A stretch of DNA of 64,000 nucleotides from Cupriavidus pinatubonensis (GTDB lineage Bacteria; Pseudomonadota; Gammaproteobacteria; Burkholderiales; Burkholderiaceae). Each line of letters opens with the position of its first letter. Position 1 is the first letter of the stretch. Below the pieces are notes generated by a model. The model searched no databases, was not told the origin of the DNA, and worked only from the letters and a program-made list of their open reading frames with translations. Positions 1 through 9,200 of this stretch are shown piece after piece. The stretch covers positions 2,232,001-2,296,000 of the forward strand of contig NZ_CP080767.1 of assembly GCF_019602855.1 (NCBI RefSeq). Direction: 5' to 3'. Both the position numbers and the translations under genes were made by a program.

Positions 1-290
1 ACGAATGCTTTACATCCGGTGATGTGAAAGACGAGGGCCTTGCTGTTGCGGTGCTTGCGGGTCAGGAATCCTTCGCAGTCGAGCAGCGTGCCGAGCGGCA
101 ACCGCTCCAGGCGCTGGCCGACCGGCCCGATCCCCATCGCTGCAATGGCAAACTCGACCTGCCTCGGCGTATCCGCCTCGACCGCCTCGCCGCTGTACTG
201 CAAGATGCAGTTCACGACGGGCACGCCGGCCGGGGTATACCTGAGAGCATCGCGTTCCGCCAAGGTGGCGGCTAGCCGAAGCTGGTTCAA
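1..290 (-). CDS. priB: Primosomal replication protein N (PriB), 3' end cut by window edge
   Basis: The translation on the minus strand gives a PriB-type OB fold with the motifs RYTPAGVPV, EFAIAAMGIG and GFLTRKHRNSK. PriB binds single-stranded DNA and helps reload the replisome at stalled forks. The start is TTG at 290, seven bases after an AAGGGG ribosome-binding site; the ATG further upstream is out of frame. About 96 codons are present and only the last few are missing. It lies 77 bp downstream of rpsF, the usual betaproteobacterial order rpsF-priB-rpsR-rplI. Confidence 0.93.
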   Translation of the reverse strand, partial: MNQLRLAATLAERDALRYTPAGVPVVNCILQYSGEAVEADTPRQVEFAIAAMGIGPVGQRLERLPLGTLLDCEGFLTRKHRNSKALVFHITGCKAF

Positions 291-367
291 CGCGCGGCCC
301 CTTGCAGTGTGTTGCCCATGCCGCCGTGGTCAGCTTTGCCAGCCACGACAGGCACCGCAGTCCGCAT

Positions 368-742
368 TCAGGCGGCCTGACCTTCGGTGGTCGTTTGCGC
401 GGCCTTGCGGGCTTCTTCGCGCTGCACTTCCTTCATCATCGGCGAAGGAGCGGTTTCAGCCTTCTTGGTCTGCACGATCAGATGACGCAGCACGGCGTCA
501 TTGAACTTGAAGGCGTGCTCCAGTTCAGCCAGGGTTTCCTTGCCGCACTCGATGTTGACGCAAACGTAGTGAGCCTTGGCCAGCTTCTGGATCATGTAAG
601 CCATCTGGCGACGGCCCCAGTCTTCCACGCGGTGAACCTGACCGCCTTGCGACGTCACGAGCGACTTGTAGCGCTCGATCATGGCCGGGACTTGTTCGCT
701 CTGGTCCGGATGGACGATGAAGACGATTTCGTAATGACGCAT
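368..742 (-). CDS. rpsF: 30S ribosomal protein S6
   Basis: This encodes 124 residues beginning MRHYEIVFIVHPDQSEQ, the canonical S6 N-terminus, with the conserved EDWGRRQMAY segment. S6 sits on the platform of the 30S subunit and pairs with S18. The start at 742 has an AAGGAG site six bases upstream; an upstream in-frame ATG at 766 would add eight non-conserved residues and is rejected. It is the first visible gene of the rpsF-priB operon. Confidence 0.97.
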   Translation of the reverse strand: MRHYEIVFIVHPDQSEQVPAMIERYKSLVTSQGGQVHRVEDWGRRQMAYMIQKLAKAHYVCVNIECGKETLAELEHAFKFNDAVLRHLIVQTKKAETAPSPMMKEVQREEARKAAQTTTEGQAA

Positions 743-843
743 TGACGCTCCTTTTGGATGAGCCACCCGGGCGTCACGTCCGGTGCGGCAAGGTTGAATA
801 GCCTTAAATTATAGCCCGGCTATTGACAAACGCGCAACCGCTG

Positions 844-1842
844 TCACGAAGAGGCAAACTGCCCTTGCAGGCGTTCCGGGTCGGAAGCGAGCCCCGGATC
901 CTGCGCCAGGGCCAGCAACAGCAGGACCCTGGCCTTATAGGGATTGAGATCGGCGGCGGAAAGGAATGCCCCGCCGAGAGGATCAACAACTGGCGGAATC
1001 GCCACATGACCCGCCGTGGTACGCGAACTGCGGACCACCGCGACGCCAGCCGCCACGGCATCCCTGAGCGCGGCCACGAGCGTCTCGTGTACCGAGCCGT
1101 TGCCCGCCGCCGCTACGACGATCCCCCGCACACCAGCGCCGACGAGGGCATCCACCACCATGCGGCCAGGTTGCGCATAGCTGGCGATGATCTCCACATC
1201 GGGCCAATGCTGCGGCACTGGCAACACCCCCACGCCAGACCGCACCGGCGCGCGGGCAATGCGCACCAGCTCGTCCTGCACGAAGCCAAGCGGCCCGCAT
1301 GGTACCGATACGAAAGCATCTACCGCGGACGTATGCGCCTTGACCACGTCGCGCGCCGCGTGGATCTGCTGGTTCAGCACGACCAGCACGCCCTTGCCGC
1401 AGGCATCGGGATGGGCCGCAACCCGAACCGCATCGAGCAGGTTTAGCGGACCATCGGCGGACAGCGAGGTCGACGGCCGCATCGCCGCAGTCAGCACCAC
1501 CGGCACCGGGCAAGCCTGCGTCAGGTGCAGGAACATGGCGGTTTCTTCCAGCGTGTCGGTGCCGTGCGTAATGACAATGCCCGCGACGTCCGGCTGGCCC
1601 GACCAGTGCTGCACGCGCGCCGCCAGCGTCGACCATAGAGAGAACACCATGTCCTTGCTGTCGACCTGCGCCACCTGCTCGGCCTCGACCCTGGCCACGG
1701 ATTGCAGCGCCGGCACGGCAGCCAGCAGCGTCGTCACCGGCACCGTTGCAGCCTGATAGCGCGCACTGCTGGCCGGATTGGCGGAAGCGCCGGCAATGGT
1801 GCCGCCGGTAGCCAGAATGACGACGCGGGGAAGCTGGGACAT
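844..1842 (-). CDS. L-asparaginase (type I/II family)
   Basis: This encodes about 332 residues of the asparaginase/glutaminase family, which hydrolyses L-asparagine to aspartate and ammonia. The N-terminal nucleophile motif ATGGTIAG (residues 11-18) and the second signature THGTDTLEET near residue 98 are both intact. No signal peptide follows the chosen start (MSQLPRVVIL), so a cytosolic enzyme is likely. An in-frame ATG at 1854 is an equally possible start because neither has a clear ribosome-binding site. It is divergent from lexA, and the two LexA boxes lie about 120 bp upstream. Confidence 0.88.
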   Translation of the reverse strand: MSQLPRVVILATGGTIAGASANPASSARYQAATVPVTTLLAAVPALQSVARVEAEQVAQVDSKDMVFSLWSTLAARVQHWSGQPDVAGIVITHGTDTLEETAMFLHLTQACPVPVVLTAAMRPSTSLSADGPLNLLDAVRVAAHPDACGKGVLVVLNQQIHAARDVVKAHTSAVDAFVSVPCGPLGFVQDELVRIARAPVRSGVGVLPVPQHWPDVEIIASYAQPGRMVVDALVGAGVRGIVVAAAGNGSVHETLVAALRDAVAAGVAVVRSSRTTAGHVAIPPVVDPLGGAFLSAADLNPYKARVLLLLALAQDPGLASDPERLQGQFASS

Positions 1843-1943
1843 GGATCGTGACATGGGCAGGGCACGAGGAAGTAAAGGTTCGCCGATTCTACCTGCGGCA
1901 TGCCGGCAAACCCGAAGTCGAGCAGACGGCTCTGAAATTCTGC

Positions 1944-1971
1944 TTGCGCTTGTGCCGATACTGTATAAAAT
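1944..1971 (+). promoter_or_regulatory. Candidate lexA promoter
   Basis: A -35-like TTGCGC (1944-1949) is followed after 16 bp by a -10-like TAAAAT (1966-1971). The -10 lies inside the first LexA box, so LexA binding would block RNA polymerase. Read by eye; no start site is known. Confidence 0.5.
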
Positions 1972-1976
1972 CACAG
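1961..1976 (+). promoter_or_regulatory. LexA (SOS) box 1 upstream of lexA
   Basis: CTGTataaaatcACAG matches the E. coli-type CTGT-N8-ACAG consensus exactly in both half-sites. It lies 78 bp before the lexA start and overlaps the candidate -10, fitting autoregulation. Confidence 0.88.
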
Positions 1977-1981
1977 GCATA

Positions 1982-1997
1982 CTGTTTAAACATACAG
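1982..1997 (+). promoter_or_regulatory. LexA (SOS) box 2 upstream of lexA
   Basis: CTGTttaaacatACAG is a perfect CTGT-N8-ACAG site. It starts 21 bp after box 1, so both boxes face the same side of the helix and cooperative binding is possible. Confidence 0.9.
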
Positions 1998-2053
1998 TGC
2001 CCGCCTGGCTGGCAGCCGTATTGCACCGGGGCACTCATCAAGGAAGCGCTTCC

Positions 2054-2710
2054 ATGGCGACCCTGACACCCCGGCAGCAGCAGATTTTCGATCTGATCCG
2101 CAACACGATCCGCAATACGGGCTTTCCGCCCACGCGCGCCGAGATTGCTGCCGAGTTCGGCTTCTCATCACCCAATGCCGCGGAAGAGCATCTGCGGGCG
2201 CTGGCACGCAAGGGCGTGATCGAACTGACGCCGGGCGCCTCGCGCGGCATCCGCCTCAAGGTGGCGCGCAGCGATTCCGAGATGCCCGACCAGTTCTCGC
2301 TGCCCGTGTCCGGCATCATGCAGCTCACGTTGCCGCTGGTGGGCCGCGTGGCCGCCGGCAGCCCGATCCTCGCCGCCGAACATATCGACCGCCAGTATCA
2401 GGTAGACGCCTCGGTCTTCGACGAACGCCCCGACTACCTGCTGCGCGTGCGCGGCCTGAGCATGCGCGACGCCGGCATCCTCGACGGCGACCTGCTCGCC
2501 GTGCGCAAGGCCAGCGAAGCGCCCAACGGCAAGATCGTCGTGGCCCGGCTCGGCGATGACGTGACCGTCAAGCGCTTGCAGCGCCGTGACGGCGCGATCG
2601 AACTGATCGCGGAAAACCCGGACTTTCCGAACATCATGGTCACGCCCGGGCGAGAAGAATTCTCACTGGAAGGTATCGCCGTCGGGCTGATCCGCTCCTC
2701 GGGCTTCTGA
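2054..2710 (+). CDS. lexA: LexA repressor
   Basis: This encodes a 218-residue SOS repressor and self-cleaving protease. The N-terminal winged helix (residues 1-70, LTPRQQQIFDLIRN) binds SOS boxes. The C-terminal S24 domain has the Ala101-Gly102 cleavage bond in GRVAAGSP, catalytic Ser136 in RGLSMRD and Lys173 in VTVKRL. All key residues are present. The start at 2054 follows AAGGAA. Two LexA boxes upstream indicate autoregulation, and similar boxes at 14.2 and 62.2 kb suggest it also controls cargo on the two mobile elements. Confidence 0.98.
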   Translation: MATLTPRQQQIFDLIRNTIRNTGFPPTRAEIAAEFGFSSPNAAEEHLRALARKGVIELTPGASRGIRLKVARSDSEMPDQFSLPVSGIMQLTLPLVGRVAAGSPILAAEHIDRQYQVDASVFDERPDYLLRVRGLSMRDAGILDGDLLAVRKASEAPNGKIVVARLGDDVTVKRLQRRDGAIELIAENPDFPNIMVTPGREEFSLEGIAVGLIRSSGF

Positions 2711-2836
2711 CCGACGCGGCCAGCCGCGCGCTGGTCGCCGCCCTCCCCTTTTGCTGTACCGATGCCGCCCGCCAGACGGGTGTTGACCCCGCTTTTGCCG
2801 CTTTTTGCTGCTTTTGCCAAATCGAGAGGTGTAGCC

Positions 2837-3010
2837 ATGCCGCAAATCAACCACATTGCCGCCGCCCGTCAACCGGTCAAGCCGGTCCCGTTCCGGCAAT
2901 CGAAAGGCGTTCGCATCTACCAGGGCGCGCAGCGCCGCACCATGGTCGGCAGCATGGCAGACATCTGCCGCATGCTGGAACTGGCCGAGCCGCCGAAGCT
3001 CCTGGCCTGA
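2837..3010 (+). CDS. Small conserved hypothetical protein downstream of lexA
   Basis: This encodes 57 basic residues starting MPQINHIAAARQPVKP and ending AEPPKLLA. The start at 2837 follows a GAGAGGTG site. There is no signal peptide or membrane segment and no recognised family. It lies 126 bp after lexA on the same strand and may share its transcript. An upstream in-frame ATG at 2762 has no ribosome-binding site. Confidence 0.6.
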   Translation: MPQINHIAAARQPVKPVPFRQSKGVRIYQGAQRRTMVGSMADICRMLELAEPPKLLA

Positions 3011-3324
3011 TCCTTCCCGCCAGGCATGAGGGCGCTGCAGCCCTCCTTGATGGCAGATTGATCGAGAATTGCATATTCTGCATATCTCATCTTCATTTGT
3101 TTTGTCCGCGGCACCTTTCCATCGAGGGTGTCACCTTCTAGCCTTCAGATAGCAGGCACAGCGCGCCACGGCGCCGTCGCAGAACGGCCCGACCGCAGCA
3201 TGGCGCGCCATCGGAGGGGACCGGCTCGCGCCCGTTGCCGCCGGCCGCCAGCTTTGCGTTTGCCGGGGTATTTGCGAACGCTCGGCGCTGTCGGCGCCGT
3301 CAGCGAATCCGCATGGGAGGCATC
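3011..3324. other. Intergenic region before the CHAT/STAND cluster
   Basis: These 314 bp hold no convincing gene; the one short open frame (3128-3343) has no ribosome-binding site and no recognisable sequence. An inverted repeat CCTGGC/GCCAGG lies at about 3001-3024. The AT-rich patch at 3055-3115 is the likely promoter region of the downstream cluster. Confidence 0.5.
3058..3086 (+). promoter_or_regulatory. Candidate promoter of the CHAT/STAND cluster
   Basis: TTGATC (3058-3063), a 17-bp spacer and CATATC (3081-3086) sit in the only AT-rich stretch between the lexA-side small gene and the cluster. No LexA box is seen here. Confidence 0.3.
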
Positions 3325-4137
3325 ATGGCCACCATTGCGCTAACGGACGCCTTGCGTCAGGACTACGCATCGCTGTTCAACAACTGCGTCATCAACGCCG
3401 CGCGCGCGGCGGACGTCGACGGGCTCGTCAGGTCACTGGAACGCAACCGGCCTCGCTATGAGACTGCGGGCACCCTCTCAGGCGTGCCCTGGCACTTCAT
3501 CGCCGTGATCCACAACATGGAGTGCGGCCAGCGGTTCGATTGCCATCTCCACAATGGCGACCCGCTGGGCGCCCGCACCACGCATGTGCCCGCCGGCCGC
3601 CCGCGCGCCAGTTCGCCGCCGTTCAGCTGGGAAGACAGTGCAGCCGATGCGCTGGCCCTCAAGGGACTTGGCGCGGCCACCGACTGGAGCCTGTCCGGCA
3701 TGCTGTTCCAGGTGGAGCGGTACAACGGCTTCGGCTACCGCTCCTACCATCCGCAGGTCTCGACGCCTTACCTCTGGAGCTTTTCCAACCACTACGTTTG
3801 CGGCAAATACGTGGCTGATGGCACGTGGTCCGACACGGCGGTGTCGCGCCAGTGCGGCGCCGCGGTACTGCTGCGGCGCATGGCCGAGACCGGTGCGATC
3901 GGCTTCGCGGACCAGCCACCGCATGCCGAGACAGATGCGCCGCTGGTCGTGCGCTATGCCGCGCGCAAGCCTATGGATGCCACCGTCATCGCGCAGGCAG
4001 ACGCGCTACAGCGCTGGCTCAATACGTACCCCGGAATCTTCGTCAAACTGGACGGCTATCCGGGCAAGCGTACCTCGGCAGCCTACCGCGACGTGACCGG
4101 GCACTACCTGCCCGGCGATCCGCGAACCTTGGCATAG
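3325..4137 (+). CDS. Lysozyme-like protein with C-terminal peptidoglycan-binding-like segment
   Basis: This encodes 270 residues resembling the COG5526 lysozyme-family proteins. The segment WHFIAVIHNMECGQRFD (about residues 55-72) carries a candidate catalytic Glu66, followed by a region rich in aromatic residues (YNGFGYRSYHP, SFSNHYVCGKY). The last 50 residues (KLDGYPGKRTSAAYRDVTGHYLPGD) look like a PG-binding-1 motif. No signal peptide is visible, so it is cytosolic unless exported by another route. The start at 3325 is preceded by GGGAGG. It is the first gene of a five-gene cluster and lies 21 bp before the CHAT gene. Confidence 0.7.
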   Translation: MATIALTDALRQDYASLFNNCVINAARAADVDGLVRSLERNRPRYETAGTLSGVPWHFIAVIHNMECGQRFDCHLHNGDPLGARTTHVPAGRPRASSPPFSWEDSAADALALKGLGAATDWSLSGMLFQVERYNGFGYRSYHPQVSTPYLWSFSNHYVCGKYVADGTWSDTAVSRQCGAAVLLRRMAETGAIGFADQPPHAETDAPLVVRYAARKPMDATVIAQADALQRWLNTYPGIFVKLDGYPGKRTSAAYRDVTGHYLPGDPRTLA

Positions 4138-4158
4138 GCCTCCCTCCCCCGACCGCCC

Positions 4159-6213
4159 ATGCCACGCAACTACTCCGAACTGGAAATCGTGATCGGCACG
4201 GATGCCGCGGGCGGATACGAAGCCGAGGCCAGGCATCGCGTGCCAGAAGGCGACGTCATCACGCCACGCGTCGCGCTAAAGCTTGCGCCGGATGACCCCG
4301 CCCTGCGCGATGCCGATCCGCAGGTATGCGGCCGCGCGCTGGCCGCGAGCCTGTTCGGCGCACCGCCACTGCGTGACGCCTTCGTCGTCGCCCAGGCATC
4401 GGCCAATGAGCGTCGCCTGGACCTGCGCGTGCGCCTGCGCATCGGCGTCGATGCGCGGGAACTGCACGCGCTGCCGTGGGAAACGCTGTACGACCCCGCC
4501 GGCGAGCACGCGTTGTTCATCACCCAGCGCTGCTTCTTTTCGCGCTACCTGTTCGCGCGCGAGATGCGCCTGCCACGCCTGCGCGCGAAGAGCGATGTCA
4601 GCGCGCTCGTGGTCGTAGCGAACCCGAGCGGGCTGGGCCCCGAACTCAAGCCGATCGACGCGGCCGGCGAAGCCGCGCGGGTCATTGCCGCGCTAGCGCC
4701 GATTCCAGCCACGACACTGGCCGAGCCGGGCCACGCCACGATCGACCGCATCTTCGCCGCGCTGCAGGAAGGCGCTGACGTGTTCTGCCTGATCTGCCAC
4801 GGCGCGCTCGTCGATGACCAGCCCATGCTCTGGCTCGAACAGGCCGACGGCAGCCGCGATCCGGTCAGCGGCAGCGTGCTCGTGAACCGCATCGGCACGC
4901 TGGAGCGCCCGCCGAGCCTGGTCGTGCTGTGCTCATGCCAGAGCGCCGGTGCTGGCGCCGCGCGCAGCGCCAGCACGCTGATGGCGCTGGGTCCTCTGCT
5001 CGCGCAGGCCGGCGTGCCGGCCGTGCTCGCGATGCAGGGCAATGTCGGCATGGCCACCATGGATGCGTTCCTGCCGCTCTTTTTTGCCGAGTTGCGCGAG
5101 CATGGCGAAGTCGATCGCGCCGCCGGCGTGGCACGCGCGGCGGTCAGCGAGCATCCGGACTGGTGGATGCCCGCGGTGTTCACGCGACTGGACAGCGGCC
5201 GCATCTTCTATCCACCTGGCTTCGCGCCCGACGACGGCGATGGCGGCGACGCATGGCGCGCCGTCATCGAGAACATCCGCCACGGCGAGACCACGCCAAT
5301 CCTCGGCCCCGCGATGAGCGAAACGGTGTTTGGTTCACGGCTGCAGCTCGCGCAAATGTGGGCCGAGGCCTACCACTTCCCGATGGCGCCGCACGAGCGC
5401 GACGAGCTGCCGCAAGTCGCCCAGTACCTCGCGGTTTCACAGCAGGGGGTATTTCCGCGGCGCTTGTTCTACAAGTTCGCCTACCAGCATATCGTGCAGC
5501 TGTATCGCGACCTGCTCCCACCCGAGCTGCTCGCGCTGAAGAACGAGGACATCATCGCGCAGCTCAGCGACGTGGTCAGCGCCGTCGGCCGCGCGCAGCG
5601 CGACCGCGAGCCGCAGAGTCCGTATCGCACCATGGCGCGTCTGAAGCTGCCGGTGTACCTGAGCACCGACCCCAGCGACCTCCTTCCCGATGCGCTGCGC
5701 GAGAACGGTGCCGATCCGAGCGTGCGGCTATGCCGCTGGAACCGCCAGGCCGAGGCTTGCGACGACGCGCTCGCCGAGGGCCGCAAGCGCGCCGCACCGA
5801 CCGCGCAAGCGCCGATGGTGCTCAAGCTGTTCGGCGACCTGCGCGAGCCCGGCTCGCTCGTGCTCACCGAAGACCAGTACTTCGATTACCTCACGAGCGT
5901 CTCGGTCAACCGCAATGCGATCCCGCTTGCCGTGCGTGCAAGGTTGAACGACAGCGCCCTGCTCTTCGTCGGCTTCGACGTGCAGTCGTGGGAATTCCGC
6001 ATCCTGTTCCGCAGCATCCTGAACCTCGAAGGAGCGGACCTGCGGCAGGAATACCAGCACCTGTCGGCACAGCTCGATCCGAACAGCATCGTCGACCCGG
6101 TCAGTGCGCGCCGCTACCTGGAGCGCTATTTCCAGGACAAGGCCAGGCTCAAGTTGTACTGGGGCGATGTCGGCATGTTCACCGCCGAGCTACAGCAGCG
6201 CATGGAGCCATGA
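4159..6213 (+). CDS. CHAT-domain protease fused to a SIR2-like domain
   Basis: This encodes 684 residues. Residues 1-355 form a CHAT (caspase HetF associated with TPRs) domain, with His214 in CLICHGALV and Cys260 in LCSCQSAGAG as the dyad. Residues about 370-610 resemble the SIR2_2 family, with a glycine-rich ILGPAMS segment (about 381) and KLFGDLREPGSLVLT (about 555). In that last motif relatives normally have a catalytic His (KLHGD); here it is Phe558, so NAD hydrolysis may be lost. The STAND gene starts one base after its stop, implying translational coupling. CHAT proteases in prokaryotes are often activated by partner sensors; the substrate here is unknown. Confidence 0.85.
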   Translation: MPRNYSELEIVIGTDAAGGYEAEARHRVPEGDVITPRVALKLAPDDPALRDADPQVCGRALAASLFGAPPLRDAFVVAQASANERRLDLRVRLRIGVDARELHALPWETLYDPAGEHALFITQRCFFSRYLFAREMRLPRLRAKSDVSALVVVANPSGLGPELKPIDAAGEAARVIAALAPIPATTLAEPGHATIDRIFAALQEGADVFCLICHGALVDDQPMLWLEQADGSRDPVSGSVLVNRIGTLERPPSLVVLCSCQSAGAGAARSASTLMALGPLLAQAGVPAVLAMQGNVGMATMDAFLPLFFAELREHGEVDRAAGVARAAVSEHPDWWMPAVFTRLDSGRIFYPPGFAPDDGDGGDAWRAVIENIRHGETTPILGPAMSETVFGSRLQLAQMWAEAYHFPMAPHERDELPQVAQYLAVSQQGVFPRRLFYKFAYQHIVQLYRDLLPPELLALKNEDIIAQLSDVVSAVGRAQRDREPQSPYRTMARLKLPVYLSTDPSDLLPDALRENGADPSVRLCRWNRQAEACDDALAEGRKRAAPTAQAPMVLKLFGDLREPGSLVLTEDQYFDYLTSVSVNRNAIPLAVRARLNDSALLFVGFDVQSWEFRILFRSILNLEGADLRQEYQHLSAQLDPNSIVDPVSARRYLERYFQDKARLKLYWGDVGMFTAELQQRMEP

Positions 6214-6214
6214 C

Positions 6215-9200
6215 ATGGCAGACGCCCACGCCGGCCCCTACATCGGCCCGAGTCCACTCGACGAAACCGACCCCATCTTCGGCCGCGACGCCGAGATCGA
6301 AGAGTTGCGCGACCGCCTCATCGCCGACCGCATCGTGCTGCTGTACTCGCCATCGGGTGCGGGCAAGACCTCGCTGATCGAAGCCGGGCTGCGTCCGCGG
6401 CTGGCCGATCGCTTTGACGTGCTGCCCACCGCGCGCGTGAGCGCACCGTATGGCGGTGCCAACCGTTATGTCACGAGCGTGCTGCATTGCTGGGCCACGC
6501 GCACGGGCGTAAAGCCGCGCGCGGACGACACGCTGCTGTCGTGCGTGTCCCGCATGCAGGATCAGCCCAGCAACACCAGGCCGCGACGGCTCATGATCGT
6601 GCTCGACCAGTTCGAGGAGATCTTCACGCTCGACAGCGACGACATCGCGCAGAAGCGCGAGTTTTTCGCGCAGCTCGGCGATGTGCTCGAGCATGGCGCC
6701 AGCCCGGTCTGGGCACTCGTGTCGATGCGCGAGGAATATTTCTCGTGGCTCGACGCCTATCGCGATCTCGTGCCGACGCGGCTCACCAACACCATGCGTA
6801 TCGACTTGCTGACGCGCGAGCAGGCACTGGAGGCGTTGACCGGGCCGGCAAAAGCCGTGGGTGTGGATTTCCGCGAAGACGCCGCGGAACGCCTGGTGCA
6901 TGACCTCGCGCAGATCCGCACGCGCGACGCAAATGGCCAGGCCGTCATGCGCGAGGGCCGCTTTGTCGAACCGGTCCAACTGCAAGTTGTTGGCCTGAGC
7001 CTGTGGCGACAGTGCTTTGGCGAAGCCGGCACGCCGCCCGCCGGTGCGGTCATTACGCTCGATCAGGTGCAACGGCTCGACACGGGTGCCGCGCTGGCCT
7101 CGTACTGCAACCTCGCCCTCGATGCTGCGGCGCCGACCCGCGCGCGCCAGCGCGTGGTACGCGAATGGATCGAAAGCCGGCTGATCACCGCCGCGAATAT
7201 GCGCGCACAGGCCACGCTCGATGCCGGTGTTCGCGCGTCGCCCACCGCGGCGGAACTTGGCGTGCTGCAGCAATATCACCTCGTGCGTGCGCAGAGCCGG
7301 CAGGACGCGCAGTGGTACGAGCTCACGCACGACCGCCTGACCGAGCCGCTGCGCGCGAGCAACGCCCAATGGCGCACGCAGTTCCTGCCGCACTGGAAGC
7401 AACTTGCGCGCGCGTGGGCGCTGTCCGGCGAGAACCCGGGCGTCTTCGGCAAGCTCACGTCCACCGAAGAACTCGACGACACCCTGCTCGAACCGGAAGA
7501 CATGCACAGCGAAGCCGAGAACCGCTTCCTGGCGGCATACCGGCGCCACCGCGAATCTCGCGCACGCTCGCGCAAATGGCGCATATTGGGTTATGCGCTG
7601 GGCACGGTCACGCTGCTGTTCCTGATCGGCTTCGTGCTGTCGGCATGGCAACTGCGGTCAACCAAGCAGGATCTTGCGCGCCAGAACGCGCTGTTTTCGC
7701 TGCTCAATTCACGTCCGGCGCCCGACGCGGCATTGCTCGCCGCCGTCGAAGGCACGCGCGGACAACACGGGCACGATCGCCCCGACAATGCATTCGATTT
7801 CCGCCGCCCGCTGCTCGGCACGCTGCATCGCGCACGCCATATCGATGCCTACCTGGCCCGCGCCGACGGCCGCATGCTCGAAGTCCAGGCCGATGCCACG
7901 CACCGCGTGACAGCGCGCCTCGAAAACGGACGCTGGGCCATCGAGATTGTCGAATTGGCACCGGGCGGACGCAGCGCCAGCCTCGACGAGGCGCAATTGC
8001 GCAACCAGCATCCGCAAGGCGTGCGTGCTTTCGTGCTGGCCGGGGCCGGGACGCTCGCCACGGGCGGCCAGGACGGCAGCGTGGCGCTGTGGAGCATCGC
8101 GCAGCCCGGCCGGGCCACGCGGCTGGCACTGCCGCGCGGCGCACGCCCGTCGGCCGGTTGGGGTCCGGTATCCGCGCTCGCCAGTGACGGTCGGCGGCTG
8201 GTCGCCGGCTTCGAAGGCGGCCGGGTAGTCATATGGGACCTGGCCCGTGCGGGCGGCAACTGGCAGCAGCCGGTCGCCACCGGCCGCGCGCATGCCATGC
8301 GCGTCACCGGACTGGCGCTGTTCGACAACGGACGCCAACTCGCTACGGTATCGCGCGATGGCAAGGCAAGGCTCTGGGGCCTGACGGAGGGCGCCGCGCC
8401 TGGGCCATTGCTGCTAACCGACCCATCTCAGGAGCTGACTTCGCCGCCCGGCAACAACGACTGGTTTTCCGGCTACCACAGTGTCGCCGTGAGTCCTGAT
8501 GGCAGCCTTGTCGTGGCCGGTACGCGCAGCGGCCGCATCGATGTCTGGCGCGCCGCGGATGGCGGGCGCTGGCCCCGTCCGCTTTCCGGCCATGACGACG
8601 CGGTCGTCCGGCTCGTCTTCACAGGCGACCGGCAACTGCTGTCCGGCGGATGGGACGGCCGTGTCATCAAATGGCAGCTCGACCCCGAAGGCATGCAGGT
8701 CGTGCGCAACGAGCTGATCGACTTGCCCGCGCAGATCACCGGGCTTGCACCGGGCGGGCACCAGCAATTGCTGGCCTCGACCGAACAAGGCGAACTGCTG
8801 CAGATGCGCGTGGATACGCCGCGCAATCCGATCGCACGCATTGTGGCGCGCAAGCAGGACAACGCCCCGCCGCAATTGCTGGCCCTTGCCGGCAGCAGCC
8901 CATCACAGGCTGCCGCCAGCGATAGCCAGGGACTGACGATGCTGCAAGCCGAGGGCGCACAGCCCGCCGTGCGCCGCCTGCCCGGTCAGTTCCAGCCGCC
9001 CGTCACCGCGCTGGCATGGTCGCGCGCGGCACAACGCCTGGCGCTGGCAGATGCCAGCGGCAATGTGTGGATGGTCGGTACCGACGGCGCAGGCCTGCCG
9101 CTGCCGGACGTCAGGGCCGGCAAGCAGGCCCGCCTCGCGCTCAGTGCAGGCGCCGATTTGCTCGCGATACGCTCCGACGATCCCGGCAGTGGCCGCCGCC

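Noticed and set aside
3128..3343. A 71-codon open frame before the lysozyme-like gene
   Set aside because: It has no ribosome-binding site, a low-complexity Arg/Ala/Pro sequence, and overlaps the better-supported start at 3325.
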